A stretch of DNA of 64,000 nucleotides. It comes from Chitinophaga parva. GTDB taxonomy: Bacteria; Bacteroidota; Bacteroidia; Chitinophagales; Chitinophagaceae. Below are positions 33,269-40,750 of the stretch, in pieces. A model generated the notes under the pieces. The model was given only the letters and a program-made list of their open reading frames with translations, had not been told where the DNA came from and ran no database searches. The stretch covers positions 1,120,459 to 1,184,458 of the forward strand of contig NZ_QCYK01000003.1 in the NCBI RefSeq assembly GCF_003071345.1. Direction: 5' to 3'. A program made the position numbers and the translations under genes. How positions within the stretch are numbered: position 1 is the first letter of the stretch; each line of letters begins with the position of its first letter.

Positions 33269-35260
33269 TTACTTGGCGGCCACCGTGTCTGCGGCAGTGG
33301 GTGCAGGTGCAGTTTCGCCAGTACCGTAGCGCAGCGGCACATTGCTTCCTTTGGGAGATACCCGGAGGTAACCGGACATCTCCTGGTGCAGCGCAGAGCA
33401 GAAGTCTGTACAATAGAACGGCTGGATGCCTTGTTTTAACGGTGTGTATTTGAGGGTCACCGTTTCACCCGGCATGATCAGCAGTTCCGCGTTGGGATTG
33501 TTCTTGATGGCAAAACCATGCGGGATATCCCAGTCCTGTTCCAGGTTGGTCACGTGGAAATACACATTGTCCCCTACGTACACGCCTTCAATATTATCCG
33601 GCACCAGGTGAGACCGGATGGCGGTCATATACACATCCACCCTGTTCCCGTTACGTACCACCTTGACGTTCTTTTCACCCATGGTCACATACTGGTTGCC
33701 GTTCTTGGTGATGTCGTAGAACTTCACCTGCTTATCCCTTATCAGTTCTGCCGGACAAGCCTGCCCATAGTGCGGCTCACCCACGGTGGGGTAATCGAGG
33801 ATCAGTTGCATTTTATCACCGGAAATATCATAGAGCTGGGCGGATTGCGCCAGTTCCGGGCCGGTGGGCAGGTAGCGGTCTTTGGTGATCTTGTTGTATG
33901 CCACCAGGTATTTACCATTGGGCTTTTTCGTATCACCACCGGGGATCATCAGGTGACCTACTGAATAATAGGTAGGCACCCGGTCCAGCACTTTCAGGTC
34001 CTTGAGGCTCCATTTCACTACTTCTGAAGACAGGAACATGGACGTATAGGCGTTACCGCGACCATCAAATTCCGTATGCAAAGGGCCTAAGCCGGGTTTC
34101 TGCACTTCACCGTGCAACACGTCCTGGTACTTCAGGATGGGAATACCCTGGAAGTCTCCTTCAAAATCCTTTTTTTGCATCGCATCCATGATCTTGGAGA
34201 AGGAGAATACGGGAATGAGCGCCGCCAGCTTTCCGCTGCCCACAATGTACTCACCGGTAGGGTCAATATCGCAACCATGCGGGGATTTGGGGCAAGGGAT
34301 CATGTACACCATATCCGGGCAGTCCTTGGGGTCCAGCAGCAGCGTTTCTTTTTCCATAACGGAAGTAGCAAGCTGTTTCTGTTCGTCAAAAGTGTTATGC
34401 GCATATTCAGCTGGCACCTTCTTACCCTTCCCGGCCTTTGCATATTCTTCCGCCTTCTTCCAGTTCACCGCCACGATGTAGTCCTTATCCTTCTGGGAAG
34501 CGTTCACTTCCAGCAGCGTGTAAGCCTGTTCCGTGTTGTAGCTGGAAAAGAAGAACCAGTCGTGTGACGGGCCTTTGCCTGCGTGGCTGAGGTCCAGGTT
34601 CATACCCGGCAGCACGATCTGGAAAGCAAGGCTCATATGACCAGTGGAGCTGTCCACTTTAATAAAGGATGCCGTGCTTTTGAAGTTCTTTTTGAAAGAA
34701 CTGATGGGCACATCTTCAGCGCCCAGCGGTACGGAAAAGCGGGTGCCGGCCACCACGTACTCTGTGTTTTCCGTGATGAAGGGAGAAGAGTGGTTACCCG
34801 CACTGTTGGGCAATTGCAGGATCTCCGCTGTCTTGAATGTTTTCAGGTCTATCCTGGCTACGCGCGGAGTGTTGTTTGCATTGGCAAAAAGCCAGCGCCC
34901 ATCCTGCTCCCCGTTTGTCTGGGACAGCTCCAGGTGGTGCTGGTCGTCCCATGGAACCTGTCCTTGCGTGGTATTCAGCATCGCTTTTGTTTCTTCGCTG
35001 TAACCATAGCCGTTTTCCGGGAATACGGAGAACACGGGGATGATCTTCAGCAGCCTGCCGGAGGGCAATCCATACACGGATACCTGCCCGTTAAAGCCGC
35101 CGGACACGAAGTTGTAGAATTCGTCATACTTGCCGGGTGCCACATAAACTTTTGAGGCGGCGCCGCCTTCCACGGCGGCAGCGGTGCTCTTCATCTTGCA
35201 ACTGGGCATGGAAACTGCGACTGCCGCGGCGGCGGCAAGCAATAAACGTATATTTTTCAT
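33269..35260 (-). CDS. nosZ: Nitrous oxide reductase, Sec-exported clade II type
   Basis: A 663-residue enzyme that reduces N2O to N2 in the periplasm. The N-terminus is a Sec/lipoprotein-like signal ('AAAAAVAVSMPSCKM') and not a twin-arginine leader, which marks clade II. A seven-bladed propeller carries CuZ histidines, for example 'WDDQHHLELSQT', 'GNHSSPFITENTEY' and 'SPHGCDIDPTGEY'. The C-terminal cupredoxin domain has the CuA motif 'FYCTDFCSALHQEMSGYLRVSP' (C-x3-C-x3-H-x2-M). It lies 24 bp after the cytochrome c gene, its probable electron donor, and heads the nosL-D-F-Y series. Confidence 0.97.
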   Translation of the reverse strand: MKNIRLLLAAAAAVAVSMPSCKMKSTAAAVEGGAASKVYVAPGKYDEFYNFVSGGFNGQVSVYGLPSGRLLKIIPVFSVFPENGYGYSEETKAMLNTTQGQVPWDDQHHLELSQTNGEQDGRWLFANANNTPRVARIDLKTFKTAEILQLPNSAGNHSSPFITENTEYVVAGTRFSVPLGAEDVPISSFKKNFKSTASFIKVDSSTGHMSLAFQIVLPGMNLDLSHAGKGPSHDWFFFSSYNTEQAYTLLEVNASQKDKDYIVAVNWKKAEEYAKAGKGKKVPAEYAHNTFDEQKQLATSVMEKETLLLDPKDCPDMVYMIPCPKSPHGCDIDPTGEYIVGSGKLAALIPVFSFSKIMDAMQKKDFEGDFQGIPILKYQDVLHGEVQKPGLGPLHTEFDGRGNAYTSMFLSSEVVKWSLKDLKVLDRVPTYYSVGHLMIPGGDTKKPNGKYLVAYNKITKDRYLPTGPELAQSAQLYDISGDKMQLILDYPTVGEPHYGQACPAELIRDKQVKFYDITKNGNQYVTMGEKNVKVVRNGNRVDVYMTAIRSHLVPDNIEGVYVGDNVYFHVTNLEQDWDIPHGFAIKNNPNAELLIMPGETVTLKYTPLKQGIQPFYCTDFCSALHQEMSGYLRVSPKGSNVPLRYGTGETAPAPTAADTVAAK

Positions 35261-35284
35261 ACATCAGGAAATAGGTGAGAATAA

Positions 35285-35797
35285 TCAGTTTTTATTGTCG
35301 TTGGAGCGCATGAACTCCAGCACGTGACGTGCATCGTCATCGCTCAGGTGCTGGTTGGGCATACGCACCATACATACTTCCAGCATGGACTGTGCAGCAG
35401 CATTCTTGTCCAGCATCTCGTCGGTATTGGTCACGAAATTCATGATCCATTCGGGGGATCTGCGGTCTGTAACGCCTTTCCAGCCAGGCCCTACCAGCTT
35501 TTCGCCTGTGAGTTTGTGGCACGCGCCGCACTTCAGATCGTAAACCGCCTTACCGCTTGTTACCATGGCCTGGTCCAGGGGGTGGGTCAGTTTTACGTCT
35601 GTGAACTTACCAGTACCTTTCTTTTCATCGGCGGATGCCTGGCTGGATGCATCTTTTCCCCCGGCCACCATGCTGGAATCGGCGGCCTGTGTTGCCTGCG
35701 CATTGCCGGATGCCGAGTCTGTTTTTGGGCCAGACCCACAGCTGTAGATGAGCAGGCTGCCGATAATAATTGCTGCTAGAGAATGTGAATGTTTCAT
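35285..35797 (-). CDS. c-type cytochrome lipoprotein, first gene of the nos operon
   Basis: A 170-residue protein with lipoprotein signal 'IIIGSLLIYSCGSGPK', a low-complexity Ala/Ser-rich linker (residues 25-65) and one class-I cytochrome c domain. The heme motif is 'YDLKCGACHKLTGEKLVGPGWKGV', with axial Met in 'CMVRMPNQHLSDDDARHVLEFM'. Monoheme cytochromes of this kind supply electrons to NosZ in clade II clusters. It starts the operon; upstream at 35,939-35,952 is an FNR-like palindrome. Confidence 0.9.
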   Translation of the reverse strand: MKHSHSLAAIIIGSLLIYSCGSGPKTDSASGNAQATQAADSSMVAGGKDASSQASADEKKGTGKFTDVKLTHPLDQAMVTSGKAVYDLKCGACHKLTGEKLVGPGWKGVTDRRSPEWIMNFVTNTDEMLDKNAAAQSMLEVCMVRMPNQHLSDDDARHVLEFMRSNDNKN

Positions 35798-35938
35798 AGT
35801 TACTCCTTTTAGTTTTTAGTTTATAATGATACTGGTAAGCTCAGCTCATAACCGGGGGGGGCTGATTTAGGACATCATTTGCGGAACAAAACTATCCCCG
35901 GTAAGGAAGTATTCTACTGTCTGTGATCACACAATTTA

Positions 35939-35952
35939 ATGATTTAAATCAT
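35939..35952. promoter_or_regulatory. FNR/CRP-like palindrome upstream of the nos operon
   Basis: ATGATTTAAATCAT is a perfect 14-bp palindrome (TGAT-N4-ATCA) located 142 bp before the cytochrome start. A second palindrome, TGTGATCACA, lies at 35,922-35,931. The form recurs at 28,079, 37,274 and 39,407. Confidence 0.55.
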
Positions 35953-35987
35953 ACAAATACGACATTTTACTAACCAAATACTAAGAT

Positions 35988-36527
35988 TTATGATGCCTGG
36001 ATCATAAATTTACCTCCGCTCGCCCCGGTGAACCGGGCAATATCCTGCACCAGCTCTTGTATGTGGGCCTCGTCAACGTTGTTAAACTCGGATACGTCCA
36101 GCTTTTTGTGCATCAACCTGGCCAGCAGGCTGCCGGTCTTCACTTTCATTTTATCTGCCAGGGAGAGCTGGCGGTAGATGATCTTGCCGGGGAAGAAGAA
36201 ACAGCGGCAATTGCTGCGGATACCTGGGGGAACATTCAACCGGATATACCCTTGCAGTTTCTCTACTTTGTCCGGTTTAGTGGCCGTGACGAGGTAGAGG
36301 AATAATTGTTTGCCGGCCAATGCAGCTTCCTGCCGCTGCAGCCATTTCCGCATCAGCAGCTTGCCCATGTAAATGGGACTGCCCAGGATCACGTATCCTG
36401 CGGAGGCCAATTGGTCCCGTGACAGCTGTTGCTGTGCCACTGCCGGTATGTTCAAGGCAGCACTTAACCACGCCGCATACTGGCTGGTAGCCCCGTATTT
36501 GGATCTGTAAATAATAATCCCTTTCAT
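35988..36527 (-). CDS. Flavodoxin-domain protein (HemG-like)
   Basis: 179 residues from ATG at 36527. A longer in-frame start at 36599 would translate straight through the perfect palindrome at 36,564-36,599, so the internal start is preferred. The FMN-binding loop is 'IIIYRSKYGATSQYAAWL', followed by 'AGYVILGSPIYMGKLLMRKWL', as in flavodoxins and menaquinone-dependent protoporphyrinogen oxidase (HemG). The C-terminus is a Lys-rich helix region. Possible roles are heme synthesis under anoxia or reduction of an Fe-S enzyme. It faces the Rrf2 gene side and has an Rrf2-type operator at its 5' end. Confidence 0.82.
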   Translation of the reverse strand: MKGIIIYRSKYGATSQYAAWLSAALNIPAVAQQQLSRDQLASAGYVILGSPIYMGKLLMRKWLQRQEAALAGKQLFLYLVTATKPDKVEKLQGYIRLNVPPGIRSNCRCFFFPGKIIYRQLSLADKMKVKTGSLLARLMHKKLDVSEFNNVDEAHIQELVQDIARFTGASGGKFMIQAS

Positions 36528-36563
36528 GTTGGTGGTGTTGAGGAATCTACGTTCCGGTGAAGG

Positions 36564-36599
36564 ATGATAATTAAGGACAAAATTATCCTTAATTATCAT
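36564..36599. promoter_or_regulatory. 36-bp perfect palindrome, probable Rrf2 operator
   Basis: ATGATAATTAAGGA (36564-36577) and TCCTTAATTATCAT (36586-36599) are perfect 14-bp inverted arms around the spacer CAAAATTA. It lies 37 bp upstream of the flavodoxin start and 124 bp beyond the stop of the Rrf2 gene at 36,723-37,184. The same core with an 8-nt spacer is at 37,304-37,329. Confidence 0.7.
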
Positions 36600-36722
36600 T
36601 CACCACAAAACACTTTTTATTTGTAACGGGATCGCCGGTCATAAACCGCTGCCTTTACAGCTGCTAAGATGTTGGTAATGATGCCTGTTCCGGGGATTAT
36701 CCAGGCAATAAAAAAAATGGGG

Positions 36723-37184
36723 TTAGCGGCGTTTCCTTTTCGCCATTTTAGGGTTGTCAATAAAAAACACGCCGTCATTGCTCTCGTCCACCAGTTGTTG
36801 TATAGAGGTATGCTCAAACATATGCTTCAGGTCTTTCCGCACCGTTTTATACCGCGTATGCATGGGACAGGGCCGTGTCTCCGAGCACTCCTGCAGGCCC
36901 AGTACGCATTTGGTGATGAAGCCATACTCCCCCACCGCTTCCAGCACCGCTTTCACGGGCAGCCTGCGGGCACGGTCCGCCAGGTAAAAACCGCCCCTGG
37001 GGCCGCGCGTGGAGCTTACCACGCAGTTGTCCTGGGTAAGCATCTGCAGGATCTTGGCCGTAAATGACCGGGGCGAATCGATCGCCTTTGCCACTTCTTC
37101 TATCACCAGTTTATCGTCCTCCGTAGCCTTCCGGGCAATATAGATCGTGGCCCGCAGGGCATATTCAGCAGTCTTTGAAAGCAT
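36723..37184 (-). CDS. Rrf2-family regulator with Fe-S-type cysteines
   Basis: A 153-residue protein with the Rrf2 helix-turn-helix ('YALRATIYIAR', 'VIEEVAKAIDSPRSFTAKILQMLTQDNCVVSSTRGPRGGFYLAD'). Three cysteines occur in 'ITKCVLGLQECSETRPCPMHTRY' (C-x6-C-x5-C), the expected ligands of a redox- or NO-sensitive Fe-S cluster. The C-terminus is basic (KMAKRKRR). It is flanked on both sides by near-identical palindromes (36,564-36,599 and 37,304-37,329), the likely operators for the flavodoxin and for the gene at 37,368. It is a homologue of the Rrf2 at 24,130-24,555. Confidence 0.92.
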   Translation of the reverse strand: MLSKTAEYALRATIYIARKATEDDKLVIEEVAKAIDSPRSFTAKILQMLTQDNCVVSSTRGPRGGFYLADRARRLPVKAVLEAVGEYGFITKCVLGLQECSETRPCPMHTRYKTVRKDLKHMFEHTSIQQLVDESNDGVFFIDNPKMAKRKRR

Positions 37185-37273
37185 ATCCCATTATTATACT
37201 GTAAGATAAAAACAAAACATGCAGCACGCTCCTTTTCTTCCGTAAAGTGAAAGAACACCAGCGGCCACCTGAC

Positions 37274-37287
37274 ATGATTTATATCAG
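37274..37287. promoter_or_regulatory. FNR/CRP-like site upstream of the 593-residue gene
   Basis: ATGATTTATATCAG matches TGAT-N4-ATCA and lies 80 bp before the start at 37,368, just upstream of the Rrf2-type palindrome. The order, activator-like site then repressor-like site, suggests activation without oxygen and repression by Rrf2. Confidence 0.5.
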
Positions 37288-37303
37288 GTACAAAGCTAAT
37301 TTA

Positions 37304-37329
37304 AATTAAGGATATTTTTATCCTTAATT
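37304..37329. promoter_or_regulatory. Second copy of the Rrf2-type operator
   Basis: AATTAAGGAT and ATCCTTAATT are perfect 10-bp inverted arms around ATTTTT. It shares the AATTAAGGA-N8-TCCTTAATT core with 36,564-36,599. It lies directly upstream of TAATATTG (37,334-37,341), a plausible Bacteroidota -7 box (TAnnTTTG) for the gene at 37,368, so binding would block the promoter. Confidence 0.7.
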
Positions 37330-37367
37330 ACGCTAATATTGCACACAACCAATGATCGCCAAATAAG

Positions 37368-39149
37368 ATGCATACGTTTCACATACCCGTAATGGGACTT
37401 GCCTACACTATAGACACACCTGTTAAAGTAGCGCCGTTTGGAATATCCTCCGTCATTTCCATCATTGAAGACCGGTTGATCGAGACCATGCGGCAACATT
37501 ACTATACGGTAAGAAAAGAGCCCTTCCACCCTATCAGCACCCAGCAGCCCGATTACCGGGCAAAGCGGATCACAGATTATCTCAACCTGGTGAACCGCAT
37601 GGTGCAGGAACAACTGGCAGCTATAAAGCAAATGGAATTTAAGCCCGGAACAGCGCTGGTGCAATACTTTGAAATGCTGCCCCCACACCACCCGCTAAAG
37701 CAGCGTTATACAGCCATGAACAACACTGCGGACGGGCCGGTAAAACAAGCCCTGGCAGCCAGCCTGCGCCACAGCATGCAGCCCGGTAATATCGACGTGA
37801 ATATTATGACCAAGGTGGACAAGGATAACTATGACAGGGACGGGCAACCGATCGGGGATGGCTCCGATGCCATTACCGCCCTGCGGGGATATGCCAACAG
37901 TGACCTGGCCCATTCTTCCATCATCTTCTCCGCCGGTATGAACCTGCGCCTGTTCAACTATCTTGAAAAATGCCCGCAGTTCCTGCCGGACGAAGACGGT
38001 ACTTTTAAAAAGAAGGTCACGGTAAAAGTGAGCGACTTCCGCTCTGCCCTGGTACAGGGAAAGTACCTGGCTAAGAAAGGAATATGGGTGAGTGAGTTCC
38101 GCATAGAATCCGGGCTCAATTGTGGCGGGCACGCTTTCCCCTCCGATGGATACCTGATGGGCCCCATCCTGGAAGAATTTAAACAACGCAGGGAAGAACT
38201 TACTGACAGCCTGTTCACCATTTACAACCAGGCCTTAAAACGCAAGGGGCTGAAAACTTTCAAGTACGCGCCACGCCTGGCTGTATCTGCGCAGGGCGGC
38301 ATCGGCACCGCGGCGGAAGATGAAATGCTGCGCAATTATTACCAGCTGGACAGCACCGGCTGGGGTACACCTTTCCTGCTGGTGCCGGAAGCCACTACCG
38401 TGGATGATGCTACGTTACAACTACTCACAGCGGCACAACCTAAGGACCTTGTGCTCAGCCACCACTCCCCTATCGGGATGCGGTTCTTCTACCTGAATGG
38501 CACTACCGCCCAGGCAGAAAGATTGAGGCGGATCGCGGCAGGCAGCCCGGGTAGCCCCTGTTCGGAAAAGCATTTGTCTTTTAATACAGAATTCACTGCA
38601 CAACCTATCTGCACCGCCTCTGCCCAGTACCAGGCCTTAAAGATCGCGCAACTGCAATCCCTGGAGCTGCCCGCGGAGGAATACCAGCAGCGGGTGCAGG
38701 AAGTAGTGGACAAGGAATGCCTGTGCGTGGGGCTTAGCAACGCAGCGGCGCTCAGGCACAATGCGCGGTTTGTACGGAACAGGACAGCCGTGAATGTTTG
38801 TCCCGGCCCCAACATCGTATACTTCAATAAGGTCCTGTCGCTCCGGGAAATGGTAGACCATATTTATGGCCGGGCAAATGTACTGGCCAATACCAACAGG
38901 CCGCATGTTCTATTGAAAGAGCTGACCCTGTACCTGGACTACCTGGAAGAACAGCTGGAAGCCCCCATCAAAGCAACCCCGCCGGCAAAATATTATGATG
39001 AGTGCTGCGAACGGCTGCGCGATGGTATATTATATTACCGCCAGCTTCATGCAGCGGGTGTGATCCCGGAGGCGGATTTCCTGCCGGGGCTGCACGCAGC
39101 GGGTGAGCGCCTGGACGCCATCTGCACTACGTATAGCATTAACCGTTAG
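37368..39149 (+). CDS. Conserved-looking Cys-rich soluble protein of unknown function
   Basis: A 593-residue protein without a signal peptide or membrane segment. I do not recognise the family. Notable segments are 'GIWVSEFRIESGLNCGGHAFPSDGYLMGPILEEF' near residue 245, 'APRLAVSAQGGIGTAAEDEMLRNYYQLDSTGWGTPFLLVPEATTV' near residue 305 (a TIM-barrel-like glycine-rich stretch) and 'GSPGSPCSEKH' near residue 395. 'QPICTAS', 'DKECLCVGLSNAAALRH' and 'VNVCPGPNIVYF' follow. The cysteine pattern would suit a metal or Fe-S cofactor; this is inference. It has its own promoter region with one FNR-like and one Rrf2-type site, and a terminator after it. Confidence 0.8.
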   Translation: MHTFHIPVMGLAYTIDTPVKVAPFGISSVISIIEDRLIETMRQHYYTVRKEPFHPISTQQPDYRAKRITDYLNLVNRMVQEQLAAIKQMEFKPGTALVQYFEMLPPHHPLKQRYTAMNNTADGPVKQALAASLRHSMQPGNIDVNIMTKVDKDNYDRDGQPIGDGSDAITALRGYANSDLAHSSIIFSAGMNLRLFNYLEKCPQFLPDEDGTFKKKVTVKVSDFRSALVQGKYLAKKGIWVSEFRIESGLNCGGHAFPSDGYLMGPILEEFKQRREELTDSLFTIYNQALKRKGLKTFKYAPRLAVSAQGGIGTAAEDEMLRNYYQLDSTGWGTPFLLVPEATTVDDATLQLLTAAQPKDLVLSHHSPIGMRFFYLNGTTAQAERLRRIAAGSPGSPCSEKHLSFNTEFTAQPICTASAQYQALKIAQLQSLELPAEEYQQRVQEVVDKECLCVGLSNAAALRHNARFVRNRTAVNVCPGPNIVYFNKVLSLREMVDHIYGRANVLANTNRPHVLLKELTLYLDYLEEQLEAPIKATPPAKYYDECCERLRDGILYYRQLHAAGVIPEADFLPGLHAAGERLDAICTTYSINR

Positions 39150-39167
39150 TTACCCCTATACCTGAGG

Positions 39168-39197
39168 CCGCACCCTGGTGAGGGGTGCGGTCATTTT
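39168..39197 (+). terminator. Rho-independent terminator
   Basis: CCGCACCC (39168-39175) pairs with GGGTGCGG (39183-39190), followed by TCATTTTTA. It lies 19 bp after the stop of the 593-residue gene. Confidence 0.75.
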
Positions 39198-39346
39198 TAT
39201 GACCACCCGGCAGTAACGGGTTTTCATGCACCGCACGCCATCTTTTTCTTCACGGGTATGCGCTGCCTTTGTGAAGCCTGCAATGATCAAAAGGAGGAAG
39301 ATGACTGATACTGGTCAGTCAGGGACAGGTAGCAGTTCCCCAGAAA

Positions 39347-39386
39347 CAGGCCCCGGCGCTCCTTTAGCGGAGATCTCCGGGGCCTG
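39347..39386 (+). terminator. Strong hairpin in the 39,150-39,568 noncoding region
   Basis: CAGGCCCCGG (39347-39356) pairs perfectly with CCGGGGCCTG (39377-39386), with an inner CGCT/AGCG stem. CCTTTATATAT follows. It may be a second terminator or an insulating hairpin before the promoter of the YceI operon. The rest of this 419-bp gap holds the first terminator and the FNR-like site, and no convincing gene. Confidence 0.5.
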
Positions 39387-39406
39387 CCTTTATATATACC
39401 CACTGC

Positions 39407-39420
39407 ATGACCTAAATCAT
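39407..39420. promoter_or_regulatory. FNR/CRP-like site upstream of the YceI-cytochrome operon
   Basis: ATGACCTAAATCAT fits TGAY-N4-ATCA and lies 148 bp before the start at 39,569. A second palindrome, TGACCGGTCA, lies at 39,432-39,441. Confidence 0.5.
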
Positions 39421-39568
39421 CTTATGGTCTGTGACCGGTCATCAACGACCAGCATGCTCCGCCCTACCTTTAACCCGTAAACAACACCATATGAAAGCAT
39501 TCATAACACCATAAGGCAATGTCCTTGCCATGCCTGTACTCATCTTACCCAATTAAAAAACAAACGCT

Positions 39569-40315
39569 ATGCAATTCTGGAAAAAGCCCTACCAGGCTCT
39601 CATGATGGCATCCATATTATTTGGAGGCATCGTCTTTTACGGCACCGCCTGTACTCACAAGGATATGGTGTTACCGGCATCCTATAATGGAAGCGGTGCT
39701 ACCGATCCGACCAATTATGTAACCCGCGGCACTGATGTCATCACGTTCAGCACCACCGCCGGCAGCGGCGTGTTCACGTTCGACAAGGTGCACTCGAACG
39801 TAATGTGGGAAACACGGTTCCTGGGTACAGGTGCCATCCTGTCCGGCCGTTTCAACTGGTTTGGTTTCAACACGTTCAACTTTGATGAGGCTAATCCTGC
39901 TAACACCAAGTTCACCGCCTGGGTGCAACTGAACCAGGTTAACACCGGTGAGCCCGCCAGGGACGGCGGTTGCCTGATGACGGCCTTCAACACGAATACC
40001 ACGGCAGATATCCCGGTGAATGGCGAACCTGTTAATGACTTTAACCGCGCGCTCATCCAGTCTAAAACGGTTACCTACAATCCGACTGAGAATATCTACG
40101 ATGTGGTATGTGACTTCACTTTCATGGGTGTTACCAAAGAGGTGAAAGCCAAGTTGGGTTATTCCGGTAAAGGCACTTATCCCGGCACTACTAACCTGCT
40201 GCGCGGGTTTGACCTTCGCTTCTCCTTTTCCATCACTGACTTCCCGTTGAAGGCAGACCAGGGCGAAGTGAATGATAAGATAGACATCACTGCCAATGCC
40301 AACTTTAAACAATAA
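39569..40315 (+). CDS. YceI-like lipoprotein
   Basis: A 248-residue protein with lipoprotein signal 'GGIVFYGTACTHKD'. The lipocalin-like YceI fold is suggested by 'GVFTFDKVHSNVMWETRFLGTGAILSGRFNWFG', a strand-rich middle and 'DVVCDFTFMGVTKEVKAKLGYSGKG...FDLRFSFSITDFPL'. YceI proteins bind polyisoprenoids; some occur next to cytochromes and quinone modules. It is the first gene of a seven- or eight-gene operon (9 bp before the next). A ligand role for isoprenoid quinone is inference. Confidence 0.82.
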   Translation: MQFWKKPYQALMMASILFGGIVFYGTACTHKDMVLPASYNGSGATDPTNYVTRGTDVITFSTTAGSGVFTFDKVHSNVMWETRFLGTGAILSGRFNWFGFNTFNFDEANPANTKFTAWVQLNQVNTGEPARDGGCLMTAFNTNTTADIPVNGEPVNDFNRALIQSKTVTYNPTENIYDVVCDFTFMGVTKEVKAKLGYSGKGTYPGTTNLLRGFDLRFSFSITDFPLKADQGEVNDKIDITANANFKQ

Positions 40316-40324
40316 CCTCCGGCC

Positions 40325-40738
40325 ATGAAACGATTATTCCTTCTCTCCTGCACCATCCTCGCGGTGGCGGGCGCCTTCCTCCTGGAAGGATGTTATAAAG
40401 ATGTGGTGTTGCCCAGCAGTGCTTCCGGTAACGGTGGCGGCACGGGCGGTGATAACAATACCGTACCGGCAGACTCTGTGACGTTTGCCAAGTATATCAT
40501 CCCGCTGTTTGCGGCCAATTGTACCACCTGCCACTCCGGCAATGAATCGCCAGACCTGCGCGCCGCAAACGCGTACAATGCCCTGACCAGTGGCAAGTTT
40601 GTAGTAGCGGGCAATGCGGCCAACAGTGTGTTGTACCAGAAAGTATCCTCCGGCGAAATGCCTCCCGGCGGCGGGTTAAAACAAAGCGATATAGATCTCA
40701 TCAAGAACTGGATCAATAACGGGGCGTTGAACAATTAA
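40325..40738 (+). CDS. c-type cytochrome lipoprotein
   Basis: A 137-residue protein with lipobox 'AFLLEGCYKD' and a Gly/Asn-rich linker. One heme motif, 'IPLFAANCTTCHSGNESPDLRA', is followed by 'VLYQKVSSGEMPPGGGLKQSDIDLIKNWINNGA', with axial Met in MPPGG. This is the type of short cytochrome domain that receives electrons from surface or periplasmic donors. It shares the motif 'KDVVLPSS' with the preceding YceI-like protein ('KDMVLPAS'), so the two genes have related leader ends. Confidence 0.88.
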   Translation: MKRLFLLSCTILAVAGAFLLEGCYKDVVLPSSASGNGGGTGGDNNTVPADSVTFAKYIIPLFAANCTTCHSGNESPDLRAANAYNALTSGKFVVAGNAANSVLYQKVSSGEMPPGGGLKQSDIDLIKNWINNGALNN

Positions 40739-40750
40739 ACCACCATTCGT

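Noticed and set aside
36528..36599. Longer N-terminus of the flavodoxin gene from 36599
   Set aside because: These codons are the perfect palindrome itself; the internal ATG at 36527 gives a start that fits the flavodoxin fold directly.
36617..36817. 66-codon minus-strand frame overlapping the end of the Rrf2 gene
   Set aside because: It overlaps the well-supported Rrf2 gene in another frame and has no ribosome site; the hydrophobic part is too weak to claim a membrane protein.
39226..39480. 84-codon frame in the gap before the YceI gene
   Set aside because: It runs through a strong GC hairpin and an FNR-like site, lacks any recognisable domain and has unlikely composition.
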